Part shown: positions 20,948 to 33,900 of the stretch, in pieces
Layout: the number at the start of each line of letters is the position of its first letter
Numbering within the stretch: the stretch's first letter is position 1
From: Burkholderia arboris
Lineage (GTDB): Bacteria; Pseudomonadota; Gammaproteobacteria; Burkholderiales; Burkholderiaceae
Length of the DNA: 64,000 nt
Assembly (NCBI RefSeq): GCF_902499125.1
Contig: NZ_CABVPX010000013.1
Location: 143,495-207,494 of the forward strand
Reading direction: 5' to 3'
Program-made: the position numbers and the translations under genes
Notes under the pieces: model-generated
What the model was told of the DNA's origin: nothing
Databases searched by the model: none
Seen by the model: only the letters and a program-made list of their open reading frames with translations

Positions 20948-20977
20948 AGTATAGCACGCCGATTTGTCCGCTCTCAA
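20948..20977 (-). promoter_or_regulatory. Predicted sigma-70 promoter of rpsB
   Basis: TTGAGA (20977-20972), an 18-bp spacer and TATACT (20953-20948) on the minus strand, a near-consensus promoter as expected for a ribosomal protein operon. Confidence 0.65.
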
Positions 20978-21074
20978 GTCGCTCGCCACTTTCGCTAGCC
21001 GTGCGGCAGCCGGCCGGACAATCCGCGAAAACCCGCATCCGCGCGGCCGGCAGGGGCTGCGAGGCCCGCCATAA

Positions 21075-21090
21075 GGTGCGATAATCCGTC
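21075..21090 (+). promoter_or_regulatory. Possible -10 element of map
   Basis: GATAAT (21080-21085), about 32 bp upstream of the map ATG. I see no good -35 element. The 20740-21117 gap otherwise holds only the rpsB leader and promoter. Confidence 0.3.
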
Positions 21091-21117
21091 AATTCACCGC
21101 ATTCCAGGCATACCTCG

Positions 21118-21933
21118 ATGGCTATTACGCTCAAAAACGAACACGATATCGCGGAGATGCGCGTCGCCTGCCGTCTCGCCAGCGAAGTGCTCGACTTCAT
21201 CACGCCGCACGTCGTCGCGGGCATCACGACCGCCGAACTCGATCGCCTCTGTCATGAATTCATGCTCAACGAACAGGGCACGATCCCGGCGCCGCTGAAC
21301 TACCAGCCGCCCGGCTATCCGCCGTACCCGAAGGCCACCTGCATTTCGGTCAACGACGTGATCTGCCACGGCATTCCCGGCGAGAAGGTGATCAAGAACG
21401 GCGATGCGCTGAACATCGACATCACCGTGATCAAGAACGGCTACTTCGGCGACACCAGCCGGATGTTCATCGTCGGCGAAGGCTCGATCCTCGCGAAGCG
21501 TCTCGTGCAGACCACCTACGAATGCATGTGGCTCGGCATCGACCAGGTCAAGCCCGGCGCGCACCTCGGCGACATCGGCTACGCGATCCAGAAGCACGCG
21601 GAAGCGCAGGGCTACAGCGTCGTGCGCGAATACTGCGGCCACGGCATCGGCACGGTGTTCCACGAGGATCCGCAGGTCGTCCACTACGGCCGTCCGGGCA
21701 CCGGCATCGAGCTGAAGGCCGGGATGATCTTCACGATCGAGCCGATGATCAACGCCGGCAAGCGCGACATCCGCACGATGCCCGACCAGTGGACGGTCAA
21801 GACGCGCGACCGCAGCCTGTCCGCGCAGTGGGAGCACACGGTGCTCGTCACCGAGACCGGCTACGACGTGCTGACCGTGTCGGCCGGCACGCCGGCGCGC
21901 CCCGTGTTCGCGCAACCGGCCGCCGCCGTCTGA
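21118..21933 (+). CDS. map: Type I methionine aminopeptidase
   Basis: MetAP (271 residues) removes the initiator methionine from new proteins after deformylation. All five metal ligands are visible: Asp101, Asp112 (GDTSRMF), His175 (CGHGIGTVFHE), Glu208 (IEPMIN) and Glu239 (WEHTVLV). It is divergent from rpsB, a conserved arrangement, and is followed by glnD. Its partner enzyme peptide deformylase (def) is encoded at 26.8 kb. Confidence 0.98.
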   Translation: MAITLKNEHDIAEMRVACRLASEVLDFITPHVVAGITTAELDRLCHEFMLNEQGTIPAPLNYQPPGYPPYPKATCISVNDVICHGIPGEKVIKNGDALNIDITVIKNGYFGDTSRMFIVGEGSILAKRLVQTTYECMWLGIDQVKPGAHLGDIGYAIQKHAEAQGYSVVREYCGHGIGTVFHEDPQVVHYGRPGTGIELKAGMIFTIEPMINAGKRDIRTMPDQWTVKTRDRSLSAQWEHTVLVTETGYDVLTVSAGTPARPVFAQPAAAV

Positions 21934-21978
21934 GCGCCGTCGCGCCAGCCCGCCCCACCCGCACCTGAACGGCCGCCC

Positions 21979-24555
21979 ATGAGCGCTCACGCCGCCCCCT
22001 CGCCCGACGCGCTGTCGCGGCGCGCCGAATTCAAGGCCGCCAAGACGGAGATGCTCGAGCGCTTTCGCCGCGCGACGAACGTCGCGTCGCTGATGCACGC
22101 GCTGTCGAAACTCACCGACGATGCGCTCAAGCGCGTGTGGGACGACTGCGGGCTGCCCGCGACGCTCGCGCTCGTCGCCGTCGGCGGCTACGGGCGCGGC
22201 GAGCTCGCGCCCTATTCCGACGTCGACATCCTCGTGCTGCTGCCCGACGCGCACGATCCGGCACTCGACGCATGCATCGAGCGCTTCATCGGGATGGCGT
22301 GGGATCTCGGCCTCGAGATCGGCAGCAGCGTGCGCACGGTCGCGCAGTGCATCGAGGAGGCATCGCAGGACGTCACGGTGCAGACCTCGCTGCTGGAAGC
22401 GCGCCGCATCGTCGGCAGCACCGCGCTGTTCGAGCGTTTCACGGTGCACTACCACGAGGCGCTCGACGCCCGCGCGTTCTTCACCGCGAAGGTGCTCGAG
22501 ATGCGCCAGCGCCACGCGAAGTTCCAGGACACGCCGTACAGCCTCGAACCGAACGTGAAGGAAAGCCCCGGCGGGCTGCGCGACCTGCAGACGATCCTGT
22601 GGATCGCACGCGCGGCGGGCTTCGGCAGCAGCTGGCGCGAACTCGATACGCGCGGTCTCATCACCGATCGCGAAGCGCGCGAACTGCGCCGCAACGAAGG
22701 ATTCCTGAAGACGCTGCGCGCGCGCCTGCACGTGATCGCCGGCCGCCGCCAGGACATGCTCGTGTTCGACCTGCAGACGCAGGCCGCCGAGAGCTTCGGC
22801 TACCAGCCGACGCAGGCCAAGCGCGCGAGCGAGCAGCTGATGCGCCGCTACTACTGGGCCGCGAAAGCCGTCACGCAGCTCGCGACGATCCTGATCCAGA
22901 ACATCGAGGCGCAACTCTTCCCCGCGACGAGCGGCATCACGCGCGTGCTGTCGCCCGACCGCTTCGTCGAGAAGCAGGGCATGCTCGAGATCGTCGACGA
23001 CGGCGTGTTCGAGCGCCATCCCGACGCGATCCTCGAAGCGTTCCTGTTGTACGAGACGACCCGCGGCGTGAAGGGCCTGTCCGCCCGCACGCTGCGCGCG
23101 CTGTACAACTCGCGCGAAATCATGAACAACGCGTGGCGTCGCGATCCGCAGAACCGCGACACGTTCATGCAGATCCTGCAGCAGCCCGAAGGCATCACGC
23201 ACGCGTTCCGGCTGATGAACCAGACGAGCGTGCTCGGCCGCTATCTGCTGAACTTCCGCCGCATCGTCGGCCAGATGCAGCACGACCTGTATCACGTGTA
23301 CACGGTCGACCAGCACATCCTGATGGTGTTGCGCAACATCCGCCGCTTCGCGGTGGCCGAGCATGCGCACGAATACCCGTTCTGCAGCCAGCTGATCGGC
23401 AACTTCGAGCGCCCGTGGGTGCTGTATGTCGCGGCGCTGTTCCACGACATCGCGAAGGGCCGCGGCGGCGACCATTCGACGCTCGGGATGGCCGATGCGC
23501 GACGCTTCTGCCGCGAGCACGGCATCGTCGGCGACGACGCGTCGCTGATCGTATGGCTCGTCCAGCATCACCTGACGATGAGCCAGGTCGCGCAGAAGCA
23601 GGACACGAGCGACCCCGAAGTCATCAAGCGCTTCGCCGAAGTCGTCGGCAACGAACGCTACCTCACCGCGCTGTACCTGCTGACCGTCGCCGATATCCGC
23701 GGCACGAGTCCGAAGGTGTGGAACACGTGGAAGGGCAAGCTGCTCGAGGACCTGTACCGCATCACGCTCGCGGTGCTCGGCGGCGCGAACCCCGACGCGC
23801 ATTCGGAGCTGAAGTCGCGGCAGGAACAGGCGCTCGCGCTGCTGCGCCTCGAGACCGTCCCCGACGATGCGCACCGCGCGCTGTGGGATCAGCTCGACGT
23901 CGGCTTCTTCCTGCGTCACGATGCGGCCGACATTGCATGGCAGACGCGCGTGCTGTACCGGCACGTGAACGCCGAAACCGCGATCGTCCGCGCGCGGCCG
24001 TCGCCGATCGGTGACGCGCTGCAGGTGCTCGTGTACGTGAAGGACCGCCCCGACCTGTTCGCGGGCATCTGCGCATATTTCGACCGCAACGGGCTGTCGG
24101 TGCTCGATGCACGCGTCAGCACGACGCGGCACGGCTATGCGCTCGACAACTTCATCGTCACGCAGACCGAACGCGACGTGCGGTACCGCGACATCGCGAA
24201 TCTCGTCGAACAGCAGCTCGCGACGCGGCTCGCCGAAACCGCCCCGCTGCCGGAGCCGTCCAAGGGCCGCCTGTCGAGGCTGTCCCGAACGTTTCCGATC
24301 ACGCCGCGCGTCGACCTGCGGGCCGACGAGCGCGGCCAGTACTACATCCTGTCCGTGTCGGCCAACGACCGGCCGGGCCTTCTCTATTCGATCGCGCGCG
24401 TACTCGCCGAGCATCAGATCGGCGTCCATGCGGCGCGGATCAACACGCTCGGCGAACGCGTCGAGGACATCTTCCTGCTCGCGGGTGCCGGCCTGTCCGA
24501 CAACCGCCTGCAGATCCAGCTCGAAACCGAATTGCTGCGTGCGATCGCAGTCTGA
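21979..24555 (+). CDS. glnD: Bifunctional [protein-PII] uridylyltransferase/uridylyl-removing enzyme
   Basis: GlnD (858 residues) senses glutamine and adds or removes UMP on PII proteins. The nucleotidyltransferase site is [18 protein letters not shown] (about 68-85). The HD hydrolase site is [15 protein letters not shown] near residue 487. Two C-terminal ACT domains begin near [12 protein letters not shown] (690) and [12 protein letters not shown] (798). The order map-glnD is common in proteobacteria. It ends 16 bp before the pseudouridine synthase gene. Confidence 0.97.
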   Translation: MSAHAAPSPDALSRRAEFKAAKTEMLERFRRATNVASLMHALSKLTDDALKRVWDDCGLPATLALVAVGGYGRGELAPYSDVDILVLLPDAHDPALDACIERFIGMAWDLGLEIGSSVRTVAQCIEEASQDVTVQTSLLEARRIVGSTALFERFTVHYHEALDARAFFTAKVLEMRQRHAKFQDTPYSLEPNVKESPGGLRDLQTILWIARAAGFGSSWRELDTRGLITDREARELRRNEGFLKTLRARLHVIAGRRQDMLVFDLQTQAAESFGYQPTQAKRASEQLMRRYYWAAKAVTQLATILIQNIEAQLFPATSGITRVLSPDRFVEKQGMLEIVDDGVFERHPDAILEAFLLYETTRGVKGLSARTLRALYNSREIMNNAWRRDPQNRDTFMQILQQPEGITHAFRLMNQTSVLGRYLLNFRRIVGQMQHDLYHVYTVDQHILMVLRNIRRFAVAEHAHEYPFCSQLIGNFERPWVLYVAALFHDIAKGRGGDHSTLGMADARRFCREHGIVGDDASLIVWLVQHHLTMSQVAQKQDTSDPEVIKRFAEVVGNERYLTALYLLTVADIRGTSPKVWNTWKGKLLEDLYRITLAVLGGANPDAHSELKSRQEQALALLRLETVPDDAHRALWDQLDVGFFLRHDAADIAWQTRVLYRHVNAETAIVRARPSPIGDALQVLVYVKDRPDLFAGICAYFDRNGLSVLDARVSTTRHGYALDNFIVTQTERDVRYRDIANLVEQQLATRLAETAPLPEPSKGRLSRLSRTFPITPRVDLRADERGQYYILSVSANDRPGLLYSIARVLAEHQIGVHAARINTLGERVEDIFLLAGAGLSDNRLQIQLETELLRAIAV

Positions 24556-24571
24556 ATGAATTCAAGCGTTT

Positions 24572-26704
24572 ATGCGCACCAAACTAACCGTCAAGAATCC
24601 GAAGCCGGCGTCGCCGACCCGCGCCCCTGTCCGCTCCGGCAGCCTCGTCGCCCGCAAGGCGGTGCGTCCCGCTACGCCGCCGGCAGGCGACAAGCCGGCG
24701 CGTCCGAAAAAGGCCGCCCCGGCCGCCGCCGGCGAACGCTCGTTCAAGCCGCGCGGGGCCGCAGGCGCCGAGCGCCCGGGCGCGGATCGCGCACCGGCCA
24801 AGCGCGCGCCGCGTGACGGCGGTGCCGAACGCAGTCCGCGCGCGCCGTATCGCGACAACGCAGGCGGTGAAGGCGCGAAGCGCAGCTTCGGCGACCGCCG
24901 CACGTCGTCGGATCGCCCGCCGCGCCGTGATGACGATTCACGTCCGCGCCGCGCAGGTGGCGAAGGCGGTGCACGTGCGCCGTATCGCGACAACGCATCC
25001 GGCGAAGGCGCGAAGCGCAGTTTCGGCGATCGACGCACGTCGTCCGATCGTCCGCCGCGCCGAGATGACGATTCACGTCCGCGCCGCGCAGGTGGCGAAG
25101 GCGGTGCACGTGCGCCGTATCGCGACAACGCATCCGGCGAAGGCGCGAAGCGCAGCTTCGGCGATCGCCGCACGTCGTCCGATCGTCCGCCGCGCCGTGA
25201 CGACGATGCACGTCCGCGCCGCGCAGGTGGCGAAGGCGGCCCGCGCGCGCCCTATCGCGACAATGCATCCGGCGAAGGCGCGAAGCGCAGCTTCGGCGAC
25301 CGCCGCACGCCGTCCGATCGCCCGCCGCGCCGTGATGACGATGCACGTCCGCGCCGCGCAGGTGGCGAAGGCGGTGCACGTGCGCCGTATCGCGACAACG
25401 CAGCCGGCGAAGGCGCGAAGCGCAGCTTCGGCGATCGCCGCACGCCGTCCGATCGCCCGCCGCGCCGTGACGACGATGCACGTCCGCGCCGCACAGCCGG
25501 CGAAGGCGGCCCGCGCGCGCCCTATCGCGACAACGCATCCGGCGAAGGCGCAAAACGCAGCTTCGGCGACCGCCGCACGTCGTCCGATCGCCCGCCGCGC
25601 CGCGATGACGATGCACGTCCGCGCCGCGCAGCTGGCGAAGGCGGCCCGCGCGCGCCCTATCGCGACAACGCATCCGGCGAAGGCGCGAAGCGCAGCTTCG
25701 GCGACCGCCGCACGTCGTCCGATCGCCCGCCGCGCCGTGATGACGATTCCCGTCCGCGCCGCGCAGGCGCCGACGAAGGCAAGCGCCCGTCCTACCGCGA
25801 CAAGGCAGCCGGCGAAGGCGCGAAGCGCAGCTTCGGCGACCGCCCGGCCCGCCCCGCACGCGACGGCGAGCGCCGCTCGTTCGGCGCGGTCAAGACCGCG
25901 CAACCGGTCAAGCGCGTTTCTGCCGACGTCGACTACGGCGACGAAACGGGCCTGATGCGCCTGTCGAAGCGGATGTCCGAGCTCGGCATGTGCTCGCGCC
26001 GCGAAGCCGACGAATGGATCGAAAAGGGCTGGGTGCTCGTCGACGGCGAACGCATCGACACGCTCGGCACCAAGGTCCGCGCCGACCAGAAAATCGAGAT
26101 CGACGAGCGCGCGAGCGCCGCGCAGGCCGCGCAGGTGACGATCCTGCTGCACAAGCCGGTCGGCTATGTGTCGGGTCAGGCGGAAGACGGCTACGAGCCG
26201 GCGGCCGTCCTGATCACGCGCGCGAACCGCTGGAGCGGCGATCATTCGCCGGTGCGCTTCTCGCCGCAGCACCTGCATGCGCTCGCACCGGCCGGCCGGC
26301 TCGACATCGACTCCACCGGCCTGCTCGTGCTGACGCAGAACGGCGTGATCGCGAAGCAGCTGATCGGCGAGCAATCGGACATCGACAAGGAATACCTGGT
26401 GCGCGTGCGCTTCGGCGAGCAGCTGATCGACATCGACCAGCACTTCCCGGCGGAATCGCTCGCGAAGCTGCGTCACGGCCTCGAACTCGACGGCGTCGCG
26501 CTGAAGCCCGCGCTGGTGAGCTGGCAGAACGGCGAGCAGCTTCGCTTCGTGCTGCGCGAAGGCAAGAAACGCCAGATCCGCCGCATGTGCGAACTGGTCG
26601 GCCTCGACGTGATCGGCCTGAAGCGCGTGCGGATGGGCCGCGTGATGCTCGGCGCGCTGCCGCAAGGCCAATGGCGCTATCTGTCGGCCGACGAGACGTT
26701 CTGA
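24572..26704 (+). CDS. RNA pseudouridine synthase (RsuA/RluB/RluF family) with repeat-rich N-terminus
   Basis: A 710-residue protein. Residues 1-90 are basic and low-complexity. About 91-430 is a tandem array of 45-residue Arg/Asp-rich units. The S4 RNA-binding domain (LMRLSKRMSELGMCSRREAD) starts near 457, and the catalytic domain follows with GRLDIDSTGLLVLT (catalytic Asp near 577) and KKRQIRRMCELVGLDVIGL. The IRRMCE block is closest to RluF, which modifies 23S rRNA, but RsuA and RluB share the fold, so I give no symbol. The family is usually about 230-330 residues, so the N-terminal half is extra and probably disordered. Base composition and reading frame continue smoothly through the repeats, so it is an intact gene. 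Confidence 0.93.
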   Translation: MRTKLTVKNPKPASPTRAPVRSGSLVARKAVRPATPPAGDKPARPKKAAPAAAGERSFKPRGAAGAERPGADRAPAKRAPRDGGAERSPRAPYRDNAGGEGAKRSFGDRRTSSDRPPRRDDDSRPRRAGGEGGARAPYRDNASGEGAKRSFGDRRTSSDRPPRRDDDSRPRRAGGEGGARAPYRDNASGEGAKRSFGDRRTSSDRPPRRDDDARPRRAGGEGGPRAPYRDNASGEGAKRSFGDRRTPSDRPPRRDDDARPRRAGGEGGARAPYRDNAAGEGAKRSFGDRRTPSDRPPRRDDDARPRRTAGEGGPRAPYRDNASGEGAKRSFGDRRTSSDRPPRRDDDARPRRAAGEGGPRAPYRDNASGEGAKRSFGDRRTSSDRPPRRDDDSRPRRAGADEGKRPSYRDKAAGEGAKRSFGDRPARPARDGERRSFGAVKTAQPVKRVSADVDYGDETGLMRLSKRMSELGMCSRREADEWIEKGWVLVDGERIDTLGTKVRADQKIEIDERASAAQAAQVTILLHKPVGYVSGQAEDGYEPAAVLITRANRWSGDHSPVRFSPQHLHALAPAGRLDIDSTGLLVLTQNGVIAKQLIGEQSDIDKEYLVRVRFGEQLIDIDQHFPAESLAKLRHGLELDGVALKPALVSWQNGEQLRFVLREGKKRQIRRMCELVGLDVIGLKRVRMGRVMLGALPQGQWRYLSADETF
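24842..25860 (+). repeat. In-frame 135-bp tandem repeat array
   Basis: Seven full 135-bp units start at 24842, 24977, 25112, 25247, 25382, 25517 and 25652. An eighth, truncated and diverged unit starts at 25787. Each encodes 45 residues with the core YRDNASGEGAKRSFGDRR and a second half rich in PPRRDDD and RPRRAGGEGG. Units differ mainly at Ser/Pro, Ser/Ala and Gly/Ala positions. The near identity points to recent duplication and likely copy-number variation between strains. Confidence 0.95.
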
Positions 26705-26734
26705 CCGCAGGCGAGCCATGTGCGCCATGCAATG

Positions 26735-26761
26735 AAAAAGCCCGCGCAAGCGGGCTTTTTT
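26735..26761. terminator. Bidirectional terminator between the pseudouridine synthase gene and def
   Basis: GCCCGC (26740-26745), loop GCAA and GCGGGC (26750-26755), with an A5 run before and a T6 run after, between two convergent genes. Confidence 0.85.
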
Positions 26762-26784
26762 CTTGTCTGCCGGAAGCCGGGCGA

Positions 26785-29555
<2,771 letters not shown>

Positions 29556-30833
29556 TTACTGGCTGAAGAGGCGGCGCGTGACCGGCGAACCGGCCGGGAT
29601 ACCCGCTTCTTCGAGCTTCGCATACAGCTTCATCAGCTGCTGCTCGATCGCGAGCAGCGTCGATTCCGGCAGCGGCCGGCGCGAATCGTCGACGACGCGC
29701 GCGCCGATGCGTTCGGACAGCGACTTCGCGTAATCGCACATCAGCCGGAACGGCAGGATGTCCTCTTCGGCGACCGGTACGTCGAGCACCAGCGTGATCA
29801 TGTTGCCGCCCTTGTACGTGAGGTCGTCACGCAGGAAGTTCGTATCGCCGAATTGCAGCATGAACACCGGGTTCTGCTTCGCGTCGAGCTTCACGAAACG
29901 CGTGCCGTCGCGCGACAGCAGCAGCCCGTCCTGCGATGCGACCGCCTGCACGTAGTTCGCCGACCACGGCGCGCCGTCCGACATCACGTTGATCGACAGC
30001 TGCGCGTCGCACTGCGCGGCGAACGCGTCGAGCTCGCGCGCCATCGCGACGGTTTCCATCATGTCCGGGAATTCCGGTGCGCCGTCGATCGCGTCGGCGA
30101 ACTGCTGGACCCCCGTCACGAATTCGGAGAATTCGAGTTCGTTCAGCGCGCCGCTGCGGTTCGCGAGCTGGGCTGCCGCGCGCAGTTCTTCGTAGCGCAC
30201 GCCGTTCTGCAACAGCTCCCACTGGCCGCCTTCCGGCTTGCCTTCGATGTGCACGGGCTTGCTGCCCGCGCGGCGCAGCCGCTGCGCGGCCGGCAGGATC
30301 TTGTCGCCCGGCAGCAGCCCGGCGAGGCGGATCGGCACGATGCAGTCGATCCGGCGGTCGACGATCGCCGGCGGCGCCGACGAGATCGTCGTCGCGGCAG
30401 GCAGCACGGGTTCGGTCGGCTCGGCCGCGCCGGCCGGCGCTTCGTGCGCGGCGGCAGGCACGGCGTCTTCACCCGCAGCCGGCTCGGTCACTTCGGACTG
30501 CGTGTCCGCGCCCGTTGCCTCGGCCTGCAGATCGGCCGGCATGTCGGCCGGTGCCGCACCACCGAACGTCGGCTCGACGCGCGCGGCTTCAGCCGTCGCA
30601 GCGGCGGCGGCCGCGACCGGTGCCGCGGGCTCGCGGCGCACCGGCTGACGCACCGGTTCGATGAACGGCAACTCGTCATCGCGCTCGGGGCGATTCATCG
30701 CCTCGGCCGCTTCCTCCGGCATCGGGCGCGGCATCCTGCGCCGCACTTTCGCACCCTGCCACGCGTTGTAGACCACGACGCCGCCCACCACGACAGCGCC
30801 CGCGCCGATCAAACCGAGTGTCAACTCGTCCAT
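29556..30833 (-). CDS. zipA: ZipA-like cell division protein (C-terminal FtsZ-binding domain)
   Basis: A 425-residue protein with one N-terminal transmembrane segment (LTLGLIGAGAVVVGGVVVY), a long Ala/Pro/Glu-rich linker (about 35-150) and a C-terminal domain (about 280-420) with ITLVLDVPVAEEDILPFRLM and YAKSLSERIGARVVDDSRRP. This topology and the smc-zipA-ligA order match ZipA, which anchors FtsZ to the membrane in gammaproteobacteria. Similarity is carried by context and architecture more than by residues, so function in division is an inference. Confidence 0.8.
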   Translation of the reverse strand: MDELTLGLIGAGAVVVGGVVVYNAWQGAKVRRRMPRPMPEEAAEAMNRPERDDELPFIEPVRQPVRREPAAPVAAAAAATAEAARVEPTFGGAAPADMPADLQAEATGADTQSEVTEPAAGEDAVPAAAHEAPAGAAEPTEPVLPAATTISSAPPAIVDRRIDCIVPIRLAGLLPGDKILPAAQRLRRAGSKPVHIEGKPEGGQWELLQNGVRYEELRAAAQLANRSGALNELEFSEFVTGVQQFADAIDGAPEFPDMMETVAMARELDAFAAQCDAQLSINVMSDGAPWSANYVQAVASQDGLLLSRDGTRFVKLDAKQNPVFMLQFGDTNFLRDDLTYKGGNMITLVLDVPVAEEDILPFRLMCDYAKSLSERIGARVVDDSRRPLPESTLLAIEQQLMKLYAKLEEAGIPAGSPVTRRLFSQ

Positions 30834-30919
30834 GCACGCTCCATCAGCAATTCTTTTTCGTCGGGACCGCGAACGGGCGCCTCATGCGCCGCGCGAACGC
30901 GGTCCGGTTTCGTCAAACG

Positions 30920-33900
30920 TCAATTCTGGGCAAAACCCGCGGCGGTTTCCATGTCCACCGCAACGATCCGCGACACACCCTGCTCCTGCATCGTCACGCC
31001 GATCAGTTGCTGCGCCATTTCCATCGCGATCTTGTTGTGCGAGATGAACAGGAACTGCGTCTTGTCGGACATCGCGCGCACGAGATTCGCGAAACGCTCG
31101 GTGTTCGCGTCGTCGAGCGGCGCGTCGACCTCGTCGAGCAGACAGAACGGCGCCGGGTTCAGCTGGAACATCGCGAACACCAGCGCGGTCGCGGTCAGCG
31201 CCTTCTCGCCGCCCGACAGCAGGTGAATCGTCGCGTTCTTCTTGCCCGGCGGCTGCGCCATCACCTGCACGCCGGCATCGAGAATCTCGTCGCCCGTCAT
31301 GATCAGCTTCGCCTGGCCGCCGCCGAACAGGCGCGGGAACAGGTCGCTGAAGTGGCGGTTGACCTCGTCGAAGGTGCCCTGCAGCAACGTGCGGGTTTCC
31401 TGGTCGATCTTGTGGATCGCGTCCTCGAGGGTCGTGATCGCGTCGATCAGGTCGGCCGACTGCGCGTCGAGGAACACCTTGCGCTCGCTCGCGGCCTTCA
31501 GCTCGTCGAGCGCGGCCATGTTCACCGGGCCGAGCGCGTTGATCGCATTGTTCAGGCGCGTGACCTCGCCCTGCAGGTACGACGGCTTCAGGTCCGGCGT
31601 CAGCTTCGTGGACAGCGCGGCCTCGTCGACCTCGGCCGTCGCGAGCTGCTCGGCGAACTGCTCGACGGACAGGCGCGCGGCCTGCTCCTTCAGCTGCAAT
31701 TCGGTGATGCGGTCGCGCAGCGGCTGCAGCGAGCGCTCGGCCACGAGGCGCTGCTCGTCCGATGCGCGCAGCTTCGCGGTCAGGTCGTCGAGCTCGATCC
31801 GCGCGGCCTGCAGCGCTTCTTCCTTCACCGCGCGAATTTCGAGCGCGTCCTGCAGGCCGGTGTGCGCGGTCTGCTCGTTGATTGTCTCGAGTTCGGCACG
31901 TGCGTCTTCCAGCGACCCGGCAACGCGCTCGCTCTGCTCGTGCGCGACCTGGATGCTGCGCTTGAGCTCGTCGATCCGCGTCACCGCGTTGCGCGCCGCG
32001 AAGCGGGCATCGTTCGCGCCGCGCTCGAGGTCGCGCGCCTCCTGGCGCGCCTGCGTCAGCGATTCGTCGAGCGATTCGAACGCGAGCTGGTTGTCTTCGA
32101 AGCGCGCCTGCAGCTCCGCGAGTTCGCCGTCGAAACGCTCGAAATTCGCTTCCGACTCCGCGCGCAGCGCGCGCTGCTCTTCGATCTGCGCGCCGATTTC
32201 CTCGAGTTCCTCGCGGATCTGCGTGCTGCGCTGCGTGTAACGTTCGTGCGCCTGCGCGAGCTTCAGCACGTCCATCTGCAGCGCGTGCACGCGCTGCGTC
32301 GCACGTTCGGCCTGCGCGCGCACGTCGCCGAGCGCCTGCGTGGCCTGCGTGTGCGCGGCTTCCGCACGCACGGCGGCCGTACGCGCCTCGTCGGCGAGCA
32401 GCGCCTGGGCGCGCACCTGGCGCGTCAGGTTTTCGATTTCCTGCTGGCGGGCCAGCATCCCGGCCTGTTCCGAATCGGCGGCGTACAGCTGCACGCCGAC
32501 GCGCGTGACGATATGGCCCGCCTTGACGACGAACGCGCCGCCTGCCGGCAGCTGCGTGCGCGTGGCAAGCGCCTGTGCGACGTCGTCGGCGACATACACG
32601 TTGCCGAGCCAGTCGTTCAGCACCGCGCGGATGCCTGCGTCGTCGATGCGCACGAGCGACAGCACCGGACGCAGCCCGGCCACCGCGGCGGGCGGCTCGC
32701 CGGCCGCGGGCGGCGCGTAGAACGCGAGCTTCGCGGGCGGCGCATCGGTCGCGAACGCCTTCACCCAGTCGAGATTCGACACTTCGAGCGCGGCGAGGCG
32801 CTCACGCAGCACGGCCTCGAGCGCCGCTTCCCAGCCGGCCTCGACGTGCAGCTTCTTCCACAGACGCGGCAGCGCGCCGAGCTCGTGCCTGTCGAGCCAC
32901 GGCTGCACCTTGCCTTCGGTCTGCACGTTTTCCTGCAGCTGCTTCAGCGCGGCGAGACGCGCCTCGAGCTGGTGGATCTGCGCGGCTTCGGCCTGCACGC
33001 GCTCCTGCGCGGCACGGCGTTCGCCGTCGAGCCGCGGCACCGTTTCCTGTGCATCGGCGAGGCGCGCCTGCGCCTCGGCGAGGATCTCTTCCTGCTCGGC
33101 CAGCTGCATGCGCAGCTCCTCGAGCTGCGCCTCGTCCGGCGCGTCGAGCCCGCCCGCTTCGCCCTTCAGGCGCTCATGGCGCTGCTGAAGCTGCTGCAGC
33201 TGCTGGTCGGCGTTGCGCTGGTGCGCGGCTTCGAGCTTCAGCGACTGTTCGGTCTGCGCGATCCGCGCGCGCTCGTCGTTGAGCTGCGCCTGCGCATCGC
33301 GCCACTTCGCTTCGAGCGCCGGCAGCGCGTCGTGCTTCGACGCCGCGTTGTCTTCGGCGAGCGCGGCCTTCTCGTCGGCCATCGCGCGCGCCTCTTCGGC
33401 TTCCTCGAGCTCGTCCTGCGACTTCTCGGCCTGCGCGCGCCATTGCTCGCGCTGCGCGTTCAGCGCGGCGATCTGCGCCTGCACGCGATTGCGCGATTCG
33501 ACGATGAACTTGATCTCGGCCTCGAGGCGGCTCACTTCGGCATTCGCCTCGTACAACGAACCCTGCGCGCCCTGCATCGCGTCGCTTGCCGAGTAGTGTG
33601 CGACGCGCAGCGTCTCGAGCTGCGCCTCGACTTCGCGCAGCTTGGCCGTCTGCGCCTCGAGGTCGATCTGCGCCTGTTCGATCGCGCGCTGCTGCTTCTG
33701 CTGCTCGCCGGCGGCCTCGTTCTTGCGCAGCAGCCACAGCAGGCGCTGCTTCTCTTCGCCGTCGGCGACGAGTTCCTTGTACTTGGTCGCGACGACGGCC
33801 TGTGCCTCGAGCTTCTCGAGATTCGCACCGAGTTCGCGGACGATGTCTTCGACGCGCGTCAGGTTCTCGCGCGTGTCGTGCAGGCGGTTCTCGGTTTCGC

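Noticed and set aside
21094..24429. Open frame of over 1100 codons antisense to map and glnD
   Set aside because: It has the same high-GC shadow effect. The sense strand carries two complete known proteins with all active-site residues.
24744..25859. Antisense repetitive Arg/Cys-rich frame across the repeat array
   Set aside because: The repeat lacks stops in several frames by composition. Only the plus-strand frame continues into the S4 and catalytic domains.
24842..25860. CRISPR-like or minisatellite array
   Set aside because: The units are 135 bp, in frame, contiguous without spacers, and lie inside an intact pseudouridine synthase gene. It is a coding tandem repeat.
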